From: Desulfobulbaceae bacterium UBA2273
GTDB lineage: Bacteria > Desulfobacterota > Desulfobulbia > Desulfobulbales > Desulfurivibrionaceae
Direction: 5' to 3'
DNA: 47,820 nucleotides
NCBI GenBank assembly: GCA_002347095.1
Contig: DDWZ01000017.1
Span: forward strand, 1-47,820
Shown: piece by piece, positions 42,301 through 47,820 of the stretch
How positions within the stretch are numbered: position 1 is the stretch's first letter
Layout: the number at the start of each line of letters is the position of its first letter
Made by a program: the position numbers and the translations under genes
Notes under the pieces: model-generated
What the model was told of the DNA's origin: nothing
Seen by the model: the letters and a program-made list of their open reading frames with translations, nothing else
Database searches by the model: none

Positions 42301-42811
42301 TGAACAACGCCTCGGCCTCGTTCTCCAGCCCGGCAAGCACCCCGCGCAGGGAAGAAACCCCGGCCCCGGCGGAAAAAAGGGCCTGGCCCACCTCGCCCTT
42401 CTGGGCCAGGATATCCTCTCCGCCCCGGATGAGATCCTCATGGCTTAAGCCGTACAGCGCTTCGAACACCGACTTTTCGGCGATGGGCAAAAATCCGGCC
42501 AACGCTTCCGGGGCAAGCGGATTGCCGTGTAGGTCAAGGATATCGCCTTTCCGCTTTTTGCGCCGGTAAAAGGCAAGCTCCCGGCTGTCCGCCGCCTGCA
42601 GGCAGCCGCCCACCAGCAACTGATCGTTGGCATGAAGGAAATTATCGGGGGTTTGGTGGTCAAAACCGAAGAGCCAGGCCTTGAGCGCCCGGAGGGTGCT
42701 GCTCTTCCCGGCCTCGTTGGGACCGTAGACAATGTGCAGGCCAGGGCCAAGCTCCAGGGTGCGGTCGGTGAAGGGGCCAAAGGCCTTGAGTTCGAGTCGG
42801 GCAATCCTCAC
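39311..42811 (-). CDS. YhaN-type SbcC/RecN-like ATPase
   Basis: A 1166-residue ABC-type DNA repair ATPase. The N-terminal domain has FGPFTDRTLELGPGLHIVYG and Walker A GPNEAGKSST (about 30-39); long coiled coils fill the middle; the C-terminus has the signature 'SSGTRDQLYLALRLASLEWR' and Walker B 'PLILDDILVNADDARSR'. No CXXC zinc hook is seen in the coiled coil, unlike Rad50/SbcC, which fits the YhaN branch. It overlaps the nuclease gene by ATGA (42808-42811), so the two proteins probably form a complex that processes DNA ends. Confidence 0.9.
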   Translation of the reverse strand: MRIARLELKAFGPFTDRTLELGPGLHIVYGPNEAGKSSTLRALKAWLFGFDHQTPDNFLHANDQLLVGGCLQAADSRELAFYRRKKRKGDILDLHGNPLAPEALAGFLPIAEKSVFEALYGLSHEDLIRGGEDILAQKGEVGQALFSAGAGVSSLRGVLAGLENEAEALFTARGTRREINEALAAYKETQKIVREASLSSREWHELNNELQAAQVALKNIEEEHGQKERRRRQLERIHQLLPQLVRRNALRQQLAELGEVVELPNDFSVRRQEIDRTLHTLAHKETVVAAKLTEMQGKMAAVSARQPVLEAEDAIEELHQRLGEYKKGREDRPRLEGMRISNKGEAADFLRLVRQDISLEQVETLRAVSGRRKIIGHLAARHEGLQQGLSQSEKRLLEIGGELGKIDRELAGLPLAKNTAGLSQALRMARKSGGLDADLTDKARIIEEKRRTCLQGLERLPLWSGSLAEFLALPLPLPETVRKYEAAHTEQTARQRESQQEGERLRKRLAEVQADIRQREISENAPTEKELVLIRTQRDKGWELLRRQWLKGEDLAGEDVAFGQDLPLPEAYEKKVALADTVADRLRHEADRVQAFAALQAEQQNLEGALAELENNAAQLSLAFTAMDTEWRSLWQPCAIIPLSPAEMLAWLGGAAALRLSAEELQAREVELERKSSEREKINATLLRELAGLGERPSPQGKELEPLLLQVEDGLERLTAIEDKRQRLLEKKAALEGEHLQAENEKTRFTEELGLWRQEWQEVVGSLGGNRQIHPAEAGDVLENLHNCFARLKEADELRKRIEGIDRDAGRFEEAALALARDIAPGLMGQPAGQIVAQLKALLNQARNDRTLHARYAQETQAATEEKLRLAEEMLLARHQLAELCRLAGKVLPEELEAAEKRSAQYRSLLDHLAQTEHNLIEGAGGLSLAELEDQAARIDPDALPEEIAQLSQKIEQELAPEGKHLSVLIGEKKNQLRQMDGNARAAEAAEEGARLLAKIRRLSERYVQLKVAGYVLNSEIERFRSENQTPVLAITSRYFSELTLGSFAGLRADEDDEGQPVLVGTRSNGTRVLVERMSSGTRDQLYLALRLASLEWRLASHEPMPLILDDILVNADDARSRAALKILGELAEKTQVILFTHHRRIVDEALQLATGCTLLVHELGR

Positions 42812-44064
42812 CGGCGTCCCCCCTGCCCCAGCAGTCTGGCGATGAGCATTTCCTTGATCTCTTCGCGCAGATCGCTTGCCTCGGAAATTGATGCGGGAAC
42901 AAGGCCGCCCTCGTGCAGGAGCTCCGGGGGCAGTTTTTTCTGCAGCTCCCCGATCCCAGGCACCAGTTCCATGAGCGCTGCCGGTTCAAAATCCAGACCC
43001 TCAATGGCCTGGATCAGTTCCGCCATGGGTGTTTCCTCGCCGAGGTCCACCGCAAGCGCCACGGGCCGCTGGGTGGCAAACACCACTTTTTCCAGCCACA
43101 TCTCGCCGAGCCCTGCGGCAAGCCCGCGAAATTCTTCGGTCAGGAGAGCGGAATCACGGTGGAGTTCGGCATGGAGTTCACTTTTCCCAACCAGTTGCAA
43201 CCGGATTGCCAGGGGTCTTCCCTCGGCTTCGGCCTGTTCCGTTTCCATCCCCTGCCGGACCGCATCAATGGCCAAATCCATTGTGGTGCAGTCCGTGAGA
43301 TCAACCCGGCACAGGGACCAACGCAGGACATCCAGGTCGCGGTGCTCGACCGTAGCGATGCGCCCCTCCTCCACCCGCACCAGGGTGGCCCCTTTGGCTC
43401 CGGGCTCATGGATATGCCTGCCCTGGATATTGCCGGGGAAAACGATCCAGGGGGAGCGGCTCACCTCCTCGCGGAGGTGGACATGACCAAGGGCCCAGTA
43501 GTCATAGCCTTTGGCCATAAGATCGTCGAGGGAGCACGGGGCATAGGGCTCATGCCCCTGTCTGCCGGTGAGGGAGGTGTGGAGCAGGCCGATGTTCAGG
43601 TGATGCGGGAGACCTTGGGGATATGTGCGGGCAATATTCTCGGCCAGAACTCTTTTGTCATAGCCCTGGCCATGCACCGCAACCCCCAACTCTTCGAGGA
43701 GCAAGGTTTCCGGCTGCTTCGTGGAAAAAAGATGGACATTGTCCGGCAAACGCAGGGATTTGGTGATCTGGCTTGCCGCGTCATGGTTGCCCGAGGCCAG
43801 GAAGACCCGGATATTCTCCTTGCGCAGCATGCCCATACGATTGACAAAGAAAAGACCGGTGTTGTAATCCTTCCACTCGCCATCGTAGAGATCGCCGGAC
43901 AACAGAACAAAGGCGACCCGTTCCGCAATGGCCAGGTCGATCAGGTTGTCGAACGCCCTTCTCGTTGCCTGACGGATTTGGCCAACCGGTGCATCGGCGT
44001 AAGTTTCCAGGCCGCGCAAGGGGCTGTCGAGGTGGATATCCGCAGCGTGGAGAAAGGTGAACAT
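42808..44064 (-). CDS. YhaO/SbcD-like metallophosphoesterase nuclease
   Basis: A 418-residue calcineurin-type phosphoesterase: FTFLHAADIHLDSPL (Mn ligands), FVLLSGDLYDGE, VFLASGNHDAAS and 'ALGHVHLRE', with 'IGLLHTS' between. This is the nuclease partner of the YhaN-like ATPase, matching SbcD/Mre11 and YhaO. Start ATG 44064. A 32-codon small ORF with a strong ribosome site ends three bases upstream, so the three may be one transcript. Confidence 0.93.
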   Translation of the reverse strand: MFTFLHAADIHLDSPLRGLETYADAPVGQIRQATRRAFDNLIDLAIAERVAFVLLSGDLYDGEWKDYNTGLFFVNRMGMLRKENIRVFLASGNHDAASQITKSLRLPDNVHLFSTKQPETLLLEELGVAVHGQGYDKRVLAENIARTYPQGLPHHLNIGLLHTSLTGRQGHEPYAPCSLDDLMAKGYDYWALGHVHLREEVSRSPWIVFPGNIQGRHIHEPGAKGATLVRVEEGRIATVEHRDLDVLRWSLCRVDLTDCTTMDLAIDAVRQGMETEQAEAEGRPLAIRLQLVGKSELHAELHRDSALLTEEFRGLAAGLGEMWLEKVVFATQRPVALAVDLGEETPMAELIQAIEGLDFEPAALMELVPGIGELQKKLPPELLHEGGLVPASISEASDLREEIKEMLIARLLGQGGRR

Positions 44065-44067
44065 GGC

Positions 44068-44166
44068 TTATTTCACCAAGAGGTCGTAGCCGGCCAGGGC
44101 TGCAAACCCGGCCAGTCCGCCGCCAAGGACTGGCAGAAAAATATTGAGCACGGAAAACTCCTGCAT
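44068..44166 (-). CDS. Small hydrophobic ORF, 32 aa, upstream of yhaO-like gene
   Basis: A 32-codon reading frame not normally called. GGGAGG lies five bases before ATG 44166. The peptide (MQEFSVLNIFLPVLGGGLAG, then FAALAGYDLLVK) is a single hydrophobic, glycine-rich segment that could span the membrane, with a lysine at the end. The stop is three bases before the nuclease gene. It could be a small membrane protein or a leader ORF for translation coupling. No family recognised. Confidence 0.5.
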   Translation of the reverse strand: MQEFSVLNIFLPVLGGGLAGFAALAGYDLLVK

Positions 44167-44379
44167 CCAACCTCCCGAAGTCATTGGCTTTACTCAAACA
44201 GAATCTCTCTGTACCACAGGGATGGACAATATGCCAGCAAACAGTGGAGGTCTCGCAACACCATCAGGAAGTCCCAGGTCCGCGACACCACTCAATAAGT
44301 TATAAAGCAATACCCGTTGTAATCGCGTTTTCTTGCGATTTCAACACACGGTGAATCTCCCCGGACAGCCCCTTTCTTC

Positions 44380-44409
44380 TTGACACGGGGCACGCCGGAC
44401 AGCTATCAA
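44380..44409 (+). promoter_or_regulatory. Candidate sigma-70 promoter of nadC
   Basis: TTGACA (44380-44385) followed after 18 bases by TATCAA (44404-44409), about 40 bases before the nadC ATG. The -10 matches only four of six consensus positions. The rest of the 285-base gap upstream (from 44167) has no other recognisable feature apart from an AATCGC...GCGATT hairpin near 44322-44341. Confidence 0.35.
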
Positions 44410-44451
44410 GAGGTTTTCGCACCGCGAAAACAGGGCACTCCGGGAGAGCAT

Positions 44452-45285
44452 ATGGATACGCAGGCGGCACGGCAAATACAGCAGTTTCTTGAAGAGGATA
44501 TCGGCCTGGGCGACATCACCACCGATTCCGTGTTTGGCCCCATGCAGGAGGGCACGGCCGTATTTGTCGCCAAGGAGGAATTCGTGGTGGCCGGCCTTGA
44601 TGCAATCGCCCCCCTTGTTTTCACCACGCGCAATTCGCGAATTGCCTGTACGTCCATGAAAAAAGACGGCGAAACGGCACATGCGGGGGAGCGCATCTTT
44701 TCCGCGCAGGGTCCGGTGCGGGATCTGCTCAGCGCCGAACGGCTGGCCCTCAATCTGGTGCAGAGGCTGAGCGGCATCGCCACCCTCACCGCCGCTTTTG
44801 TCCATGCGGTGGAGGGGCTGCCGGTGAGAATCATCGACACCCGCAAAACCACCCCCGGTCTTCGGGCCTATGAAAAATACGCGGTCCGGGCCGGGGGGGG
44901 ACACAACCACCGCTTCAGTTTGGCCGACGGCATTCTGCTCAAGGACAACCATATCGCGGCAACAGGTTCGATCACCCAAGCGGTGCGCATCCTGCGGGAC
45001 AAGGCGCCCCATACCCTGAAGATCGAGGTTGAAACCGAAAACCTTGCCCAGGTCGAAGAATGCCTTGCCTGCGGGGTGGAGATCATCATGCTCGACAACA
45101 TGGCCCCTGCCCTGATGCGCCAAGCCGTGGGCCTGATAGGTGGCCGCGCTCTGGTTGAGGCCTCCGGCGGGGTGAATCTCGCCAATGTCCGCGAGATTGC
45201 CGAAACCGGGGTTGACCTCATCTCGGTGGGCGCTCTCACCCATTCCGCCAGGGCCATGGATATCAGCATGCGGTTGAGCGTGTAA
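44452..45285 (+). CDS. nadC: Nicotinate-nucleotide pyrophosphorylase (QPRTase) NadC
   Basis: A 277-residue quinolinate phosphoribosyltransferase making nicotinate mononucleotide in NAD synthesis. 'EEDIGLGDITTD' near the N-terminus, 'RLALNLVQRLSGIATLTAAFV', 'IIDTRKTTPGLRAYEKYAVRAGGGHNHR' and the C-terminal 'EASGGVNLANVREIAETGVDLISVGALTHS' are conserved blocks of the family; length is typical. Start ATG 44452 with GGGAG at a 5-base spacing; the frame is open to 44380 but this is the family start. It converges on the hybrid kinase gene, with stops four bases apart. Confidence 0.96.
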   Translation: MDTQAARQIQQFLEEDIGLGDITTDSVFGPMQEGTAVFVAKEEFVVAGLDAIAPLVFTTRNSRIACTSMKKDGETAHAGERIFSAQGPVRDLLSAERLALNLVQRLSGIATLTAAFVHAVEGLPVRIIDTRKTTPGLRAYEKYAVRAGGGHNHRFSLADGILLKDNHIAATGSITQAVRILRDKAPHTLKIEVETENLAQVEECLACGVEIIMLDNMAPALMRQAVGLIGGRALVEASGGVNLANVREIAETGVDLISVGALTHSARAMDISMRLSV

Positions 45286-45289
45286 GCGG

Positions 45290-47820
45290 TTACGCGTCGA
45301 TCACCTTCTTGATGGCAGCGGCCAAGCTGCTAATGGTGTAGGGCTTTTGCAGGAAATCCTTTACCCCGAGGCGAAGGATCTCCTCCACCCGGTTGTCCTT
45401 GCGAAATCCCGAGGCAAGAAGCACCTTTACCGCGGGATTGATTTTTTGCATCTCGATAAAAGCCTCCCTGCCGGACATGATCGGCATGGCCATGTCCAGA
45501 AGCACCGCCTGTATCTCTGCCTGATGCTGCCGGTAGATCTCCACCCCCTCCTGGCCGTTGCTTGCGGTGAGCACCGAATAGCCCACGGCCAGCAAAACAT
45601 CCTCCGCCATGCTCCGGACGAGTTCATCGTCATCCACCACCAGAATCAACCCTGCTCCCCGAGTAATATCAAGGCTCTGCCCGCCTGCGAGCGAGTCTTC
45701 CGAGCGGACCAGGGAGGGGAGATAGACGTTGAAGGTGGAGCCAAGCCCCGGCTCCGAATAGACATCGATAAAGCCCAGTTGCTGGCGGACGATATTGTAG
45801 ACCATGGCCAGGCCAAGGCCGGTGCCTTTGCCCGGCTCCTTGGTGGTAAAAAAGGGATCGAAGATCTTGGCCGCTGTCTTGGTATCCATGCCCACTCCGG
45901 TGTCGCTCACCGAAATACGCCAATACGCATTCGCGATTGCCTCGGGGTGTTTTTTCTGAAACACCGGATCCACCGTGATCTTGTCAATGGCCACGGAGAG
46001 AGTGCCGCCCCATTGGGTATCTTCGCGCATGATGGTCATGGCGTGCACCGCATTGATGCAGAGGTTCAGCAGAACCTGCTCCATCTCGGTGGTGTCCGCA
46101 AGCACATAGGCCGGTTCCGCGGCAGGATGCTCCACCACCTTCACCGACTTGTCAAAGGTGTTCTCTCCAATCTTGCACACATGCTTGAGGGAGAGGTTCA
46201 GGTCCACGGCCACCAGATCGGCCTGCTGCTTGCGAGACAGGGTGAGCAATTGCCGGACCATGTCCACGGCCCGCTGCCCCGCTGTTTCCATGCGCTCAAG
46301 ATATTCATTCAACTCGGTTGGGGAAAGGGCTTGGTGGTATTTGATCTTGTACTGGAGCAGGGAGAGATTGCCCAGAATGGAGGCAAGAACATTATTGAAA
46401 TCATGGGCCAGGCCGCCGGCAAGGGTGCCGATGGATTCCATCTTCTGAGCCTGCCGCAATTGCTGTTCCTTGCGTTCAAGCTCGGTAATGTCATCAAGAC
46501 GAATGGCCACGCCGGCGGTGCCGTTGGCGATCAGGGGAAAAAAGGTCAAATTGTAGAGATGTTCCGGGTTCTGGCTTACCTGTTCGCGGGGGAGGGTCAC
46601 CGTGTTCAGGTTTCGACCGGCTTCGTCGACTTGCTGGGTATATTTGCAAAAAAATGGGGCAATATCATAGATCTTTCTGCCGATCGCTTCCTGGGAGGAG
46701 ATGCCGGTAAGCTTGCAAGCCGCGGTGTTCCATTGGGTAACGGTGCAATCGACGTCCAGGGTGACCAGCATGGAGGGCATGGACTCGATGATATTGTTGA
46801 GGTAGTTGCGCATCCGGGCAATCTCCCGCTCCGCGGCCTTTTGCGCGGTGATGTCGCGGATCAATCCCTCGTATTTGTTCACCTTCCCGCCAAAACCCCG
46901 GACCGCATGGCAGGTCAAGGCGGCGATGATGGGTGTGCTGTTGTTGGCGATTAAAATGAGTTCGTAGTCCTTGACAAACCCCTGGGAGCCCATCAGCTCC
47001 TTGAATGTGGCGAATGATCCCTCGTTTTCGAAGATGTTGGCAAAGAGGTTTCTGCCGAGCATTTCCTCAAGTGAGTCAGCGCCAAGGATGGAGATAAACG
47101 CGGGGTTTACATCAAGAAGCGCCCCTTTTTCGTCGGCCACGAAAATTCCTTCCATGGCCCGCTCGAACAGATGCCTGAATTTTTTCTCGGAGTTTTGCAG
47201 CGCCAGCTCCCGGGAGGCTATGGTGCTGGCCATGACATGCAGGGTCTGGGAAAAACGCTCCAACTCCAGCACCCCTCTGGGCATGGGGATCTCCACATTG
47301 AAATCGCCTTGAGTGATGCTGTCGGTTGCCTGCATGAATCGCTGGACCGGTCCGCTCAGGCGTTGGGCCAGAAGCGAGCCGATTACAACGGAGAGGATCC
47401 AAAAGCCAAGGCCGGTAATCGCCGCGTTTTTCTGAATCTCATGCAGGTGCGCAAGGATCGGCTTCATGGACAGGGAAACCCTGGTGACGCCAAAAACCAT
47501 GCCGCCGATGGCGATGGGCGCGGCAACCACCAACTGATCATGGACTGGATCGATCTTGACCCGTATCTCATTATCCGTAATCGCAAGATCTTCCTCCATC
47601 ATGGTGCCGAGCAACCGCACCTCGGAGGCAGCCAGGATGTTTCCCTGGCTGTTGGCGATCTGGATGGATTCGATGTCCACAAGGGTGGAAGATTCCCGGA
47701 CGTATTCCTGGAGAGGCGCATAATTTTCCGTGATCAGGTGATCAATCACGGCAAAGGCGGTGGTGCGGGCGATGGCCGTGCCATGGGCGGAAAGGTTGCT
47801 GATGGCATATTTTTTAAAAA
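45290..47820 (-). CDS. Hybrid PAS sensor histidine kinase (5' end outside window)
   Basis: The frame runs open to the window edge, so the start is missing; a GTG at 47749 is only internal. At least 842 residues are visible: periplasmic sensor end, transmembrane helix (nt about 47420-47360), HAMP, PAS ('[19 protein letters not shown]', then a second PAS '[15 protein letters not shown]'), HisKA with [13 protein letters not shown], ATPase boxes ('FDPFFTTKE', 'GKGTGLGLA') and a C-terminal receiver ('[14 protein letters not shown]', '[11 protein letters not shown]', 'LQKPYT'). It is a hybrid kinase with an attached receiver; the next phosphotransfer partner is not visible. It converges on nadC. 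Confidence 0.93.
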   Translation of the reverse strand, partial: FKKYAISNLSAHGTAIARTTAFAVIDHLITENYAPLQEYVRESSTLVDIESIQIANSQGNILAASEVRLLGTMMEEDLAITDNEIRVKIDPVHDQLVVAAPIAIGGMVFGVTRVSLSMKPILAHLHEIQKNAAITGLGFWILSVVIGSLLAQRLSGPVQRFMQATDSITQGDFNVEIPMPRGVLELERFSQTLHVMASTIASRELALQNSEKKFRHLFERAMEGIFVADEKGALLDVNPAFISILGADSLEEMLGRNLFANIFENEGSFATFKELMGSQGFVKDYELILIANNSTPIIAALTCHAVRGFGGKVNKYEGLIRDITAQKAAEREIARMRNYLNNIIESMPSMLVTLDVDCTVTQWNTAACKLTGISSQEAIGRKIYDIAPFFCKYTQQVDEAGRNLNTVTLPREQVSQNPEHLYNLTFFPLIANGTAGVAIRLDDITELERKEQQLRQAQKMESIGTLAGGLAHDFNNVLASILGNLSLLQYKIKYHQALSPTELNEYLERMETAGQRAVDMVRQLLTLSRKQQADLVAVDLNLSLKHVCKIGENTFDKSVKVVEHPAAEPAYVLADTTEMEQVLLNLCINAVHAMTIMREDTQWGGTLSVAIDKITVDPVFQKKHPEAIANAYWRISVSDTGVGMDTKTAAKIFDPFFTTKEPGKGTGLGLAMVYNIVRQQLGFIDVYSEPGLGSTFNVYLPSLVRSEDSLAGGQSLDITRGAGLILVVDDDELVRSMAEDVLLAVGYSVLTASNGQEGVEIYRQHQAEIQAVLLDMAMPIMSGREAFIEMQKINPAVKVLLASGFRKDNRVEEILRLGVKDFLQKPYTISSLAAAIKKVIDA

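Overview
The window looks like chromosomal DNA of a Gram-negative, probably anaerobic member of the Desulfobacterota, with a Desulfobulbales-like relative my best guess. This is inferred from recalled family distributions (DUF4911 protein next to a eukaryote-like purB, several radical SAM enzymes, deltaproteobacterial-style sensor kinases and response regulators, lpxB, a TonB-dependent receptor); no search was run. Most of the window is GC-rich. The first ~600 bases are visibly AT-richer and look acquired. I saw no rRNA, tRNA or CRISPR array.

Layout. 1-2 kb (minus): a truncated AIPR/restriction-like nuclease fragment, a type II toxin-antitoxin pair and a lipoprotein. 2.4-5.8 kb (minus): rlmN coupled to an unassigned radical SAM gene, then serC. 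6-13 kb (plus): miaA, a CDP-alcohol phosphatidyltransferase, recJ, purB plus a DUF4911 gene, and miaB. 13.1-13.8 kb: a REP-associated tyrosine transposase flanked by its probable REP palindromes. 13.9-18.0 kb (plus): a compact four-gene operon of PHP hydrolase, C39-like papain-fold protein, RimK-like ATP-grasp ligase and GCS2-type ligase, which looks like an amide/peptide-bond metabolite or protein-modification system. 18.1-21.6 kb (minus): lysC, cimA and a ComEA-like gene (aspartate-family and isoleucine precursor synthesis). 21.9-23.8 kb (plus): an M23 peptidase and trmL.

24-31.4 kb is the most interesting accessory block. On the minus strand lie a TonB-dependent receptor, an unlisted 38-codon Cys-Cys peptide gene (25338-25454) and a radical SAM/SPASM maturase, together a RiPP-like cassette. 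Divergently on the plus strand lies a four-gene, ATGA-coupled signalling operon (ABC_sub_bind-type periplasmic protein, histidine kinase, two response regulators). 31.4-33.6 kb (minus): lpxB overlapped by a Gfo/Idh/MocA oxidoreductase gene. 33.8-37.9 kb (plus): a very large AsmA-like protein and an ArsR regulator. 38-39.2 kb (minus): PilZ-like and TPR proteins. 39.3-44.2 kb (minus): a YhaN/YhaO (SbcCD-like) nuclease pair preceded by a 32-residue hydrophobic small ORF. 44.4-47.8 kb: nadC (plus) and a hybrid histidine kinase (minus) running off the window.

The intergenic spaces are loaded with dispersed inverted repeats of at least five families. Six paired hairpins and one half-copy are built on CTTCGACAGGCTCAG. 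Two oppositely oriented copies of a ~110-bp element lie at 4.5 and 23.9 kb. There is a perfect 31-bp inverted repeat at 2.1 kb, an inverted repeat that overlaps the 3' end of miaA, and the REP palindromes around the transposase. Functionally, rlmN, miaA, miaB and trmL give a notable concentration of RNA-modification genes.
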